DNA of 64,000 bases, taken from Laspinema palackyanum D2a. GTDB lineage: Bacteria; Cyanobacteriota; Cyanobacteriia; Cyanobacteriales; Laspinemataceae. Within the stretch, counting starts at the first letter, position 1; each line of letters starts with the position of its first letter. Below, piece by piece: positions 52,766 to 61,532 of this stretch. The position numbers were made by a program, and so were the translations under genes. The notes under the pieces are model-generated. The model made no database searches. It saw only the letters and a program-made list of their open reading frames with translations, and had not been told where the DNA came from. The stretch lies in the NCBI GenBank assembly GCA_025370845.1, contig JAMXFF010000027.1, positions 1-64,000 on the forward strand, read 5' to 3'.

Positions 52766-53821
52766 TTGACTACCCTAACTCCCCCTGTGGTAACGTATCG
52801 AATGCCTGCTGAATGGGAACCCCATGAGGCTTGTTGGTTGGCTTTTCCCAGTCATGAAGACCTCTGGATGGAGAGTTTAGAGGCGGCGCGTCTGGAATTT
52901 GTGGACCTCTGTCGGGCGATCGCGGACCCGGATCCCGTCTCCGGGGAATGTCGGGGTGAAATGTTAGAAATTCTGGTGCTTAATGAAGCAGGAAAAGCTC
53001 TCGCTGAATCTGCCTTAAAAGGCATTGCTGCTCGATTTCATATTATCCCTTTTGGAGACATTTGGCTGAGAGATATTGGCCCAATTTTTCGCTTAGAACC
53101 CGATGGTACTCTCGCCACCGTCCGGTTTAATTTTAATGGATGGGGTGAAAAATATATCCTAGACGGGGATGCACAAGTCGCAGAAACGATTAGCGATCGC
53201 CTCAATTTACCCAGTTACCATTTCCCCATTACCATCGAAGGCGGTGCGATCGAAGTAGATGGGGAAGGCACTTGTTTAACCACGCAGCAATGTTTGTTAA
53301 ATGCCAATCGCAATCCCCAACTCACCCAAGGGGAATTAGAAGAAATTCTGCACCAAGCCTTTGGGGTTTCCAAAGTGTTATGGTTAAATCAAGGCTTGCT
53401 GAACGACCACACCGATGGACATATTGACACGATCGCCCGGTTTATTGCACCTGGGATCGTCTTATGTATGGAAGCGCGAGATGCAGATGATCCAAATGCC
53501 GCAGTCCTCACAGAAATTGCCCAGAATTTGTCAGAAATGACCGATGCCAAAGGTCGTCCTTTACAAGTCATTCGCATTCCGTCCCCGGGTAGAATTGTCG
53601 ATGACAGTGGCGAAATTGTCCCGGCAAGTTATGCGAATTTTTATATCGGAAATCGCACGGTTGTTGTTCCCACCTACGGCGCAAAGTATGATCAAGAAGC
53701 AGTAGAGGCGATCGCTAAACTGTTCCCCACTCGCCAAACCATCGGGCGATCGGCAAAGGCAATTTTATTAGGCGGGGGTGCTTTTCATTGCATCACCCAA
53801 CAACAACCGACTGGGAGGTAG
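52766..53821 (+). CDS. aguA: Agmatine deiminase
   Basis: A 351-aa enzyme that converts agmatine to N-carbamoylputrescine plus ammonia. Family motifs are PAEWEPHEACWLAFPS, WLRDIGPIF, FNFNGWGEKY, IEGGAIEVDG, HTDGHIDTIARF and GGAFHCITQQQP with catalytic Cys342. The TTG start has GGAGG 7 nt upstream, better than any ATG nearby. aguB follows after a 441-nt palindrome array, completing the arginine-decarboxylase route to putrescine. Confidence 0.96.
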   Translation: MTTLTPPVVTYRMPAEWEPHEACWLAFPSHEDLWMESLEAARLEFVDLCRAIADPDPVSGECRGEMLEILVLNEAGKALAESALKGIAARFHIIPFGDIWLRDIGPIFRLEPDGTLATVRFNFNGWGEKYILDGDAQVAETISDRLNLPSYHFPITIEGGAIEVDGEGTCLTTQQCLLNANRNPQLTQGELEEILHQAFGVSKVLWLNQGLLNDHTDGHIDTIARFIAPGIVLCMEARDADDPNAAVLTEIAQNLSEMTDAKGRPLQVIRIPSPGRIVDDSGEIVPASYANFYIGNRTVVVPTYGAKYDQEAVEAIAKLFPTRQTIGRSAKAILLGGGAFHCITQQQPTGR

Positions 53822-54220
53822 CAACAACCGGCGGGGGTTTAAACCCCCGCCTAATAGCTAAAGTCGTCTAAAGACGACTGAAAGAAAGACTTATCCAGTG
53901 GTATTTTTAGCAACAACCGGCGGGGGTTTAAACCCCCGCCTAATAGCTAAAGTCGTCTAAAGACGACTGAAAGAAAGACTTATCCAGTGGTATTTTTAGT
54001 CGGATTTATCCGACTTTAGCTATTAGCCCGCCAATCGTTTGAACCCCCAGCGGTAGAGGCGATTCGCGAATCGCCTAAAGACGACTGAAAGAAAGTCTTA
54101 TCCAGTGGTATTTTTAGTCGGATTTATCCGATTTTAGCTATTAGCCCGCCAATCGTTTGAACCCCCAGCGGTAGAGGCGATTCGTGAATCGCCTCTACAG
54201 ACAACCCCCGGGGATTTAAA
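53822..54220. repeat. Palindromic repeat array between aguA and aguB
   Basis: Two exact 89-bp tandem units (53,822-53,910 and 53,911-53,999) each hold the palindrome GGCGGGGGTTTAAACCCCCG(CC), AGTCGTCTAAAGACGACT and GACTTATCCAGTGGTATTTT. Two further diverged units of about 111 bp follow, each ending in the GTAGAGGCGATTCG palindrome. The same family lies upstream of acnB. Confidence 0.9.
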
Positions 54221-54262
54221 CCCCCGCCAGACTCTTCACCCCTTATCCATCCCTTAACTCCA

Positions 54263-55123
54263 ATGACTCAAATGGTTACGGTTGCAGCGCTACAAACAGC
54301 CTTCTGTGAAGACAAAAAAACCAACGTTTCTCGCGTGATTGAATTAGTTCGAGAAGCGGCATCAAAAGGCGCTCAAATTATCCTACCTTCTGAATTATTT
54401 GAAGGCTATTATTTCTGCCGCGAAGAACGGGATAAATTTTTTGCTTGGGCGCATCCCGTGGAGGGACATCCAACAATTACCCAGTTTCAAGAGATAGCGG
54501 CAGAATTAAACGTGGTGATTCCCATTTCATTTTTTGAAAAGGCTGGGCCCGCTTATTATAATAGTGTCGCTATTATTGATGCGGATGGCACCGTCTTAGG
54601 GATTTATCGCAAAAGTCACATTCCCGATGGTCCCGGTTATGAGGAGAAATTCTATTTCCGTCCGGGAAATACGGGATTTAAAGTTTGGAAAACCACCTAT
54701 GGGACAATTGGCGTAGGAATTTGTTGGGATCAATGGTTTCCCGAATGTGCCCGATCAATGGTATTAATGGGGGCGGATTTGTTGTTTTATCCGACGGCGA
54801 TCGGCAGTGAACCTTTGGACCCAGATTTAGATACCAAAGACCCTTGGCAACGGGTAATGATTGGTCATGCGGTAGCGAATATTGTCCCCGTTGTGGCAGC
54901 AAATCGCATCGGGACGGAAGAGGGACAAACCTTTTATGGTCATTCCTTTATTGCCAATCAACGGGGGGATAAGGTGGCGGAATTAGACCGCGATCGCCCA
55001 GGGGTGATTTGTGCCAGTTTTGATTTGGATGCGATCGCCCGGACTCGCGCCTCTTTTGGCTTTTTTCGCGATCGGCGTCCGGAACTGTACGGCGTCCTCT
55101 CTACTGCCGACGGAACCCTATAA
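54263..55123 (+). CDS. aguB: N-carbamoylputrescine amidase
   Basis: A 286-aa nitrilase-superfamily enzyme that hydrolyses N-carbamoylputrescine to putrescine. The catalytic triad is Glu44 (ILPSELFEGYY), Lys117 (YRKSHIPD) and Cys154 (GICWDQWFPE). The AguB-typical GYYFCREER and GSEPLDPDLDTKDPWQ are present. It works in sequence with agmatine deiminase just upstream. Its 3' end overlaps that of znuB on the opposite strand by 23 nt. Confidence 0.96.
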   Translation: MTQMVTVAALQTAFCEDKKTNVSRVIELVREAASKGAQIILPSELFEGYYFCREERDKFFAWAHPVEGHPTITQFQEIAAELNVVIPISFFEKAGPAYYNSVAIIDADGTVLGIYRKSHIPDGPGYEEKFYFRPGNTGFKVWKTTYGTIGVGICWDQWFPECARSMVLMGADLLFYPTAIGSEPLDPDLDTKDPWQRVMIGHAVANIVPVVAANRIGTEEGQTFYGHSFIANQRGDKVAELDRDRPGVICASFDLDAIARTRASFGFFRDRRPELYGVLSTADGTL

Positions 55124-56003
55124 GGTGGAAGATTTGACTGCCGCCCAAAACGGCCAAAAACACTGAAAATTGCACCACCACAATGCTAGGGCCCGAGGCA
55201 AAATTAAACAGTCCTGACCCTAGCATTCCCACCAGAGAACTGGTGGCCCCCAATATTACAGAAAGGGCAATAAACAGGGTAAAATGATGGGTCAGTAATT
55301 TGGCCGTTGCTGCGGGAATGACGAGAAAAGCATTAATCAGTAAAATTCCGACTGCTTTGATAGAAATAGCCACCGTTAGAGATAGCAATATCACAAATAA
55401 ATAGCGATGAATATCAACAGCAATTCCTTGAACTTGGGCCAGTTCCGGATTCAGGGTGAGTAAAATTTGCTGCCGCCAAGTTGAGAATAAAAATACGCAA
55501 CTGACAACCAATAATCCCACAATTAAGAAAATATCAGTTTGCCCGATCGCCAGGATATCTCCAAACAACACCGCCATTAAATTACCCCGATATCCAGGGA
55601 TAAAACTGGTCAAAATCACCCCAATTGCCAAGGCCCCGGAAACCGCTATACTAAACACACTATCACTGGGCAATTTCGTGCGTTCGATTAAATACAGCGA
55701 GGAAAGTCCAAATAACAGGGTAAAGGGTAACAGCGTCCAATTCGGGTTGACTTGCAACAATACGCCTAATACCACCCCAACTAACGCCGAATGTCCCACA
55801 GCATGACTGAAAAACGAGAGTTGACGCAAAATCACAAAAGTGCCGAGGAACCCCCCGAGAATTCCCATCAAGACCCCACCGGCGATCGCCCGTTGCATGA
55901 AAGGGAAACTCAGCAATTCCAGTAAGTTGGCGATCGCAGTATTCCCCAGGAGGAAATATCCCGGGCCCGGGTTGAAGATTTCCAATAAATTCGCTATCAT
56001 CAT
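55101..56003 (-). CDS. znuB: Zinc ABC transporter permease
   Basis: A 300-aa ABC-3 family permease with about eight membrane helices, for Zn (or Mn) uptake. Landmarks are GGFLGTFVILRQLSFFSHAVGHSAL-type segment near residue 50-75, AISIKAVGILLINAFLVIPAATA (in parts) and the last helix VVQFSVFLAVLGG. It is separated from znuC and znuA by the plus-strand SmtB-type gene, so it has its own promoter in the 63-nt divergent gap. Zinc is favoured over manganese because the binding protein has a His-rich loop and the neighbour is a zinc-type sensor. Confidence 0.9.
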   Translation of the reverse strand: MMIANLLEIFNPGPGYFLLGNTAIANLLELLSFPFMQRAIAGGVLMGILGGFLGTFVILRQLSFFSHAVGHSALVGVVLGVLLQVNPNWTLLPFTLLFGLSSLYLIERTKLPSDSVFSIAVSGALAIGVILTSFIPGYRGNLMAVLFGDILAIGQTDIFLIVGLLVVSCVFLFSTWRQQILLTLNPELAQVQGIAVDIHRYLFVILLSLTVAISIKAVGILLINAFLVIPAATAKLLTHHFTLFIALSVILGATSSLVGMLGSGLFNFASGPSIVVVQFSVFLAVLGGSQIFHLIGFRRQ

Positions 56004-56010
56004 TAATATC

Positions 56011-56032
56011 TGAAAGAATAATCAAGTATTCA
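56011..56032. promoter_or_regulatory. Possible metal-regulator operator between znuB and the SmtB-type gene
   Basis: TGAAAGAATAATCA (56,011-56,024) resembles a Zur-type box one base short, and TGAA...TTCA (56,011-56,032) are half sites of the kind SmtB proteins bind. Which one is real, if either, cannot be told by eye. Confidence 0.3.
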
Positions 56033-56066
56033 AGTTTTTTAGTGATATTTTCCCTAAACCTAAATC

Positions 56067-56474
56067 ATGGCAGTTAACTATTCTACCGATAAAATGGCCG
56101 TAGACTCACCACCGGAATCCGAGGAACTCAAATGCACCTCCGAACACGCGATCGACGTTGAGAATATCAACAGCATCCAAAATCAGCTACTGAATGAAAA
56201 CAAAGCACAACGGATGGCGGAGTTTTTCAGTTTCCTCGGCGATGCCAATCGCTTGCGAATCATTTCCGCATTGGCATTAAAAGAACTCTGCGTTCATGAA
56301 TTAGCGGAAATTGTGCAGATGACCGAATCTGCTGTTTCCCATCAATTGCGGAATTTAAAAGCAATTCGCCTGGTGAGTTATCGCAAAGAAGGACGCCGGG
56401 TCTATTATCGACTTCAAGATAATCATGTGGTTAGTCTTTATGAAGCAGTGACGGAACATTTAGATGAAGAATGA
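56067..56474 (+). CDS. ArsR/SmtB-family zinc-responsive repressor
   Basis: A 135-aa winged-helix repressor. Helix-turn-helix: ELAEIVQMTESAVSHQLRNLK. The alpha-5 zinc site of SmtB is fully matched with a constant offset of 14: Asp118, His120, His131, Glu134 (SmtB Asp104, His106, His117, Glu120), and Cys75 matches Cys61 in ELCVHELA. N-terminal Cys23 and His27 could form an extra site as in ZiaR. SmtB/ZiaR normally derepress zinc storage or export; here the gene is divergent from znuB and convergent with znuC, inside an uptake locus, which is unusual. Autoregulation or control of an exporter elsewhere are alternatives. Confidence 0.92.
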   Translation: MAVNYSTDKMAVDSPPESEELKCTSEHAIDVENINSIQNQLLNENKAQRMAEFFSFLGDANRLRIISALALKELCVHELAEIVQMTESAVSHQLRNLKAIRLVSYRKEGRRVYYRLQDNHVVSLYEAVTEHLDEE

Positions 56475-56496
56475 GGGATGAATAAGAACGGAGGGG

Positions 56497-56609
56497 GAAC
56501 GACTGAAGTCGTTACTACGAACATAAGAGAACGACTGAAGTCGTTACTACAAACTTTTCCCCCATCCCCCATCCCCCAAGGACAAATGACAAATGACAAA
56601 TGACAAATA
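56497..56609. repeat. Short tandem and dispersed repeats
   Basis: GAACGACTGAAGTCGTTACT(AC) occurs twice (56,497-56,518 and 56,529-56,550); AACGACTGAAGTCGTT is palindromic. Four ACAAATG-type 7-mers follow at 56,581-56,609. Confidence 0.75.
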
Positions 56610-56612
56610 ACC

Positions 56613-57458
56613 TCAATGATCATGATGATAGTGAGCAAAAGCGGGTCCATAAGTTGCTAACAAATTTTGAGGCGCTAAGGCAATATCCGGTGCACCACTA
56701 CAGACTAGGGTTTGATTTAAACAAATCACGCGATCGCAATGGCGACTGACCATATTGAGGTCATGGGATACCTGCAACACCGTCCAATTTTGTTCAGTTT
56801 TTAACTCATTTAACAGGGTGTAAAAATCAGCCTCTCCCTGAACATCAACTCCTGCCAATGCCTCATCTAAAATTAGCAATTGGCGAGACATAACTAAACA
56901 ATAAGCAAGCAATACCCGCTTTAATTGTCCCCCACTCAGTACACCGACTGCGCGATGGCGCAAATGCAAGGCATCGACTCGCCGCAATGCGGACATTACT
57001 GCGGTTTCTTTTTCAGGGTTAGACTGCCAGGGAAACCGCTGGATTCGCGAGAGGGAAAACGGTTCCCGTTGTTGCCATCCCAACCCCACCACTTCCCCAA
57101 CGGAAATGGGAAAGGTCCGATCGAATAGAAAAGTTTGGGGAATATAACCGAGATGCGATCGCAACCGTCCCAGCTTTTCCAAAGGTCTTCCCATGATTTC
57201 CACCCGACCCGAACTGCGAGGAATCAACCCTAAAATCGCTTGAACTAAGGTGCTTTTTCCCGCCCCATTTGGCCCAACCACTGCTACATTCGTTCCGGAT
57301 TTTAATTCAAAGGAAACATCTCGCAAGGCAGTATAACTGCCTCGGTAAACGCTCAAATTTTCTATCTTAACAATCGAGTAATCCCGAGTAAAAGCCGCAT
57401 CTAAGTCCCGGCGATTACCATCCCACGCTTCACCCATTCTCATAGTAGTTACCGACAA
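56613..57458 (-). CDS. znuC: Zinc ABC transporter ATPase
   Basis: A 281-aa ABC ATPase. Walker A GPNGAGKST, Q-loop GYIPQTF, signature LSGGQLKRVLLAY, Walker B LLILDEALAGVD and the switch His in QVSHDLNMV are all present. The C terminus ends in HYHHDH, a His cluster that may bind metal. It overlaps znuA by 10 nt, so the two are translated together. The N-terminal ~30 residues before the ABC domain are variable, and a later start is possible. Confidence 0.95.
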   Translation of the reverse strand: MSVTTMRMGEAWDGNRRDLDAAFTRDYSIVKIENLSVYRGSYTALRDVSFELKSGTNVAVVGPNGAGKSTLVQAILGLIPRSSGRVEIMGRPLEKLGRLRSHLGYIPQTFLFDRTFPISVGEVVGLGWQQREPFSLSRIQRFPWQSNPEKETAVMSALRRVDALHLRHRAVGVLSGGQLKRVLLAYCLVMSRQLLILDEALAGVDVQGEADFYTLLNELKTEQNWTVLQVSHDLNMVSRHCDRVICLNQTLVCSGAPDIALAPQNLLATYGPAFAHYHHDH

Positions 57459-58423
57459 GCATTTACAATCGTTTCTAAATTTCCGCGCATCGCGGTTAAA
57501 TAATGTTGGGGGTCAAGGGGTCCCGATTCTAAGGAGTCAATTTCATACAACGGTAAATTCAGGTCCGTTGCCAAGGTTTTCAATACTCGATTCTCCACTT
57601 CCGGTTCTGAAAACAGTGCCTTCGCTTGATACTGTTGAACCGCTTGCACCGTTTTTTGGAGATCCTGGGGAGACAGACTGGCATCAGGGACAGAAACCAC
57701 GGCCACTTGCTGCAAATTGTAGCGATCGGCTATATAAGGATAGGCATCATGAAAGGTAATAAAGGTACAATTAGGATATTGGGATAATGTCTGCTGAAAC
57801 TCTTGATCCAGTTGTTCTAATTGCTGAATATAAGCTGCGGCATTAGCTTCATAAATGGCTTGATTAGCCGGATCTGCGGCGATTAAACCATCTCGAATGG
57901 TGGCAACTTGTTGTTGAGCAAATACGGGATCAAGCCAAACATGAGGATTACCTTCCGCATGGTCATGATCATGATCATGATCATGATCATGACTGCTATC
58001 AACTGCTTTCACAACAGGAGTATTATCCTCTACAGGTTGAATCCCGGCACTGGCATTAATTTCCTGTAAGTTAGGATTATTAGCATTCGTAATGGTATTT
58101 TCGAGAAATTCTTCTAAACCGATACCATTTTTGACTAAAATATTAGCAGTGGCGATCGCCTGGACATCTGCGGGTCTAGCTTGATACTCATGGACATCGC
58201 TTCCCGGAGGAATCAACACTTGCACCTGTGCGCTATCCCCCGTCACGGCGCGAGTAAACCAATACATCGGCAAAAACGTAGCGACAACATTCACAGAGGG
58301 GGTGTCGGATACAGCGAGTTGCGTATCAGTTTCCGTCTCAGCAACGGGTTCACGACAGGCGATCGCCATCGGCAACAGCAGGAGTGGGATGAGCGATCGG
58401 CTCAACAGTTTAGGAATCACCAT
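57449..58423 (-). CDS. znuA: Zinc-binding lipoprotein of the ABC transporter
   Basis: A 324-aa cluster A-I periplasmic binding protein. The signal and lipobox-like MAIAC (Cys23) anchor it to the membrane. Metal ligands expected from the family are seen in PGSDVHEYQ, NPHVWLDP, FITFHDAYPY and a final acidic residue in the region LFSEPEVE or YEIDSLESG. A loop with five HD pairs (SSHDHDHDHDHDHAEGN) is typical of zinc rather than manganese carriers. It is the first gene of the znuA-znuC unit, with a Zur-like box 46 nt upstream. Confidence 0.95.
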   Translation of the reverse strand: MVIPKLLSRSLIPLLLLPMAIACREPVAETETDTQLAVSDTPSVNVVATFLPMYWFTRAVTGDSAQVQVLIPPGSDVHEYQARPADVQAIATANILVKNGIGLEEFLENTITNANNPNLQEINASAGIQPVEDNTPVVKAVDSSHDHDHDHDHDHAEGNPHVWLDPVFAQQQVATIRDGLIAADPANQAIYEANAAAYIQQLEQLDQEFQQTLSQYPNCTFITFHDAYPYIADRYNLQQVAVVSVPDASLSPQDLQKTVQAVQQYQAKALFSEPEVENRVLKTLATDLNLPLYEIDSLESGPLDPQHYLTAMRGNLETIVNACR

Positions 58424-58468
58424 CAGTTTAAGGGACGTTCAATAACAAGTCGGATTTTCCCTATTATA

Positions 58469-58483
58469 CGAGAATAAGTCTCA
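58469..58483 (-). promoter_or_regulatory. Candidate Zur box upstream of znuA
   Basis: On the minus strand TGAGACTTATTCTCG is a near-perfect inverted repeat (GAGA-n5-TCTC) and fits the cyanobacterial Zur pattern TGATAATNATTATCA at 11 of 14 defined positions by my alignment. It lies 46 bp before the znuA start codon. Confidence 0.5.
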
Positions 58484-58743
58484 TTCTGACCAATGATTTC
58501 CCTGGCGGGGTAGGGGCCAGTTCCCCTCTCTAGGACAAAAACCCGGTTTGTCTTCCCGCTACTGTCCCGACCCCCTAGAGCAAACAGGAGATAGAATAGG
58601 GGGAGTTTTACTGAACTGTTCTAACGCTTCCCATAGTGATGAGATACATTTGGGGAGTGCGTTCGCCAATAATCATGAACAACGCTATATAATACACTTT
58701 CGAGAACCAAGATTTTTGGGAATATCAGGAGAGGACAACCGGC

Positions 58744-61416
58744 GTGACAATTGAGCGGATCACCCAAGGAATTCGCGAGGCAACTGGCGATCGCTTTTTG
58801 CTCTTGTATGGAGCAAATACGAGTGATTCTTTTTGTAGTGAGGATTTGATTTTACAAGACATCGAACAAGTATTGCATCGCTATCTCCAAGCTCAAGGAT
58901 ATCAGAGAATTGCCTTTTATTCCGGCAATCGAAAACTGTATTTTCTGGATACAGACTCTCGCGATCGCGCCTTGTTACGCCCTCCGATTCCCTCTCCGGT
59001 TCAGGGTCAATCTGAAATCAAGGTTACCCCCGGTCCTTTGGGACGAAAAAAGCGATTTATCGGCAAAAAAGACGCCCAGAAAACCCCAGAAACTCCCCCC
59101 AATCTTCACCCATCCCCCTCCACAACTCGTCCCCAACGAATGCAAGACCGGGATGTGCTGCCGTTGTTGCAAAATTTTATGGAAGATACTCGCCAATCCT
59201 CGGCGATCGTCTTTGCAAATCCCGAAGATCTGCGGCGATTTGAGCTACTGCGGCAACTGGATGGTGCAATTGTGGAATGGTCGCGGTTATTGCCGACGAA
59301 TCGCAATTTATGTGTGTTTATTTTCCATCAAGATACTTATTCCGAACTGCAATCCTTTTGCCAGCAAATTGGACTGACGTTTTTGAGTAATCTCTTACTA
59401 AACAGGGAACGTTCTCACAATCTAGTCAACATTTGTAATGTTGGAACTCCCCCTGCCTCAGAAATCGGCAATTTAATCCAGCGTTTTCGATTACAACATC
59501 AACGACCCATTGCCTGGAATGATTTGCAGCAATTAACCACTGCTTTAGCCCAAGAATCTAAACCGCTAAAATATTGGCATGAGCGGTTTTTATCCAGTTC
59601 AAAATTTTCCTTAAAACAGGCAGAATACGAAAAATGGACGCAGACCATACCCTTACCGACAGCGCCAGAATTGACAGAAAAACTTCGGAAACAGGTGATT
59701 GGACATTCCGAGGCAGTCGCCACCCTAGTTAAATTAGTTCGGGGCAAAATCGCCGCCCAAAAAAGTCCTAAACCCTTGGTCATTTTGTTACCCGGACCCA
59801 CAGGAACAGGCAAAACGGAACTGAGTAAAGCCCTCGCCTCAGCCCTCGGAACCCCCTTGGAACGGTGTGATATGGGGGAATATGGAGAAGAACATAAAGT
59901 CTCCAATCTGTTTGGTAGTCCCCTAGGATATGTCGGTTCAGAACAGGGGGGATGGTTACCCAATGCTTTGCGACAGAATCAGCAACGGTGCATTTTGTTG
60001 TTTGATGAAATTGAAAAAGCGCATAGTTCTATCTGGCGGCAACTGTTAGCCTTTTTTGATGAAGGGCGCGCTAGTGATGTGAATGGGACGGTGATTTCTC
60101 CGAAAGATACGATTTGTTTGTTGACCACCAATTTAGCCAGTGAAGCGATTAGCGAAGCGCCGAATCGGTCCAAAGAAATTTTACAAAAAACTGGCTACCT
60201 CCCCCCAGAATTTATCGGTCGGATTGATAAAGTGATTCCCCTCAGTTGCTTGGAACTGGCGGAACAAACTGAGATGATTTTCCGATTGCTGAAACGATTT
60301 GCTCAGGAGCGATATAATATTGATGTGGTTGTTGATGCGCCTGGATTAACTGCTTTAGTCCGGGCCACTTATGAACCGTCGCAAAACTATGGAGGACGGG
60401 GAGTAAATGAAGCAATTTCCGACCTATTTACGGATGATTTAATTGAGTTACAAACCCAGAACATTGACCGGGCAACATTGAGCCTAGAAGGGGAAAAAAT
60501 GCAGATTGTTCCGGGCAATGGCGAACAACTGGAGTTAGATTTTGCTGCCATTGCTGCCGGTTCTGGACGACGAAATCAAGCCAGCTTAGACGGGTTACTC
60601 CAACAACTGGATGCGATGATTGGGTTAAGTTCTGTCAAAGCAGCGATGCATGAATTAGTTGCCAGTGAACAGGCAAAACAACGATTGCGACAAGCGGGAT
60701 ATGAAACCGGCGATCGCATCACGCGCCATCTGGTATTTTTAGGCAATCCTGGAACTGGAAAAACCACGGTTGCGGAACTGGTGGGGGCAATTTTTAAAGC
60801 CTTGGGAATCCTCAAAAAAGGCCAACTGATTAAAGTGGATAAACCTCGGGATTCATTGGTGGCTGAATATGTGGGACAAACCGCCCCAAAAACCCGGGCA
60901 AAAGTCGAAGAAGCCCTAGATGGAATTTTGTTTATTGATGAAGCTTATGCACTGGCATCATCCCGGGGTGGGGGACAGGATTATGGTCAAGAAGCGGTAG
61001 ATACCCTCGTCCCCATGCTCGAAAATTATCGCGATCGCCTGGTGGTGATTTTTGCCGGTTATACCCAACCCATGCAAGCCTTTTTAGCCACCAATCCGGG
61101 TCTCCAGTCCCGCATCGCCAAAACCATCGAATTTCCCGACTATACTGGGGAGGAAATGCTGGAAATTTTCCTCTCTTATTGCAGGAATTCTAAACCCCAT
61201 TACCATTGTCCTCCGGAGGTACAGCAAGCAGTATTAGAACGACTAAATTGGATGTACCAGAGGCGCGATCGCAACTTTGGCAATGGACGAGATGTCCGCA
61301 ATCTGTTTGAGGCAATGGTCCAATCACAACAGGTGCGCCTCATCCGCGACAACCTCGAAGGGGAAGCAATGATTACCTTTGCTAAACACGATTTACCCCC
61401 ATTCAACTTAGGCTAA
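58744..61416 (+). CDS. Large protein with two AAA+ modules (ClpB-like and CbbX-like)
   Basis: An 890-aa protein. Residues 1-330 form an N-terminal region with strand patterns of a P-loop-like domain (RFLLLYGANTSD, SSAIVFANPEDL, NLCVFIFHQD) but no Walker A, so possibly a dead AAA unit. Module 2 (about 340-580) is Clp/AAA_2-like: Walker A LPGPTGTGKTEL, Walker B CILLFDEIEKAH and an arginine-containing RGVNEAISDL lid. Module 3 (about 610-890) is CbbX/SpoVK-like: GLSSVKAAM, Walker A LGNPGTGKTTVAE, Walker B ILFIDEAYAL and sensor DRLVVIFAGY. Both active sites look intact. The GTG start has AGGAG 12 nt upstream and a TATAAT box at 58,688. The downstream coiled-coil gene is a likely partner. A remodelling or unfolding role is expected; the substrate is unknown. 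Confidence 0.88.
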   Translation: MTIERITQGIREATGDRFLLLYGANTSDSFCSEDLILQDIEQVLHRYLQAQGYQRIAFYSGNRKLYFLDTDSRDRALLRPPIPSPVQGQSEIKVTPGPLGRKKRFIGKKDAQKTPETPPNLHPSPSTTRPQRMQDRDVLPLLQNFMEDTRQSSAIVFANPEDLRRFELLRQLDGAIVEWSRLLPTNRNLCVFIFHQDTYSELQSFCQQIGLTFLSNLLLNRERSHNLVNICNVGTPPASEIGNLIQRFRLQHQRPIAWNDLQQLTTALAQESKPLKYWHERFLSSSKFSLKQAEYEKWTQTIPLPTAPELTEKLRKQVIGHSEAVATLVKLVRGKIAAQKSPKPLVILLPGPTGTGKTELSKALASALGTPLERCDMGEYGEEHKVSNLFGSPLGYVGSEQGGWLPNALRQNQQRCILLFDEIEKAHSSIWRQLLAFFDEGRASDVNGTVISPKDTICLLTTNLASEAISEAPNRSKEILQKTGYLPPEFIGRIDKVIPLSCLELAEQTEMIFRLLKRFAQERYNIDVVVDAPGLTALVRATYEPSQNYGGRGVNEAISDLFTDDLIELQTQNIDRATLSLEGEKMQIVPGNGEQLELDFAAIAAGSGRRNQASLDGLLQQLDAMIGLSSVKAAMHELVASEQAKQRLRQAGYETGDRITRHLVFLGNPGTGKTTVAELVGAIFKALGILKKGQLIKVDKPRDSLVAEYVGQTAPKTRAKVEEALDGILFIDEAYALASSRGGGQDYGQEAVDTLVPMLENYRDRLVVIFAGYTQPMQAFLATNPGLQSRIAKTIEFPDYTGEEMLEIFLSYCRNSKPHYHCPPEVQQAVLERLNWMYQRRDRNFGNGRDVRNLFEAMVQSQQVRLIRDNLEGEAMITFAKHDLPPFNLG

Positions 61417-61532
61417 ATTAAATCAATTGCCAAAAAGATTTAGACTTGCTATAGAATGCCGTTTAGGCCAACATAGAAGAGTTGCTAGGGAATTCTTCTC
61501 GTTAATATCAGGATAAATAACCGGAGATCCAA

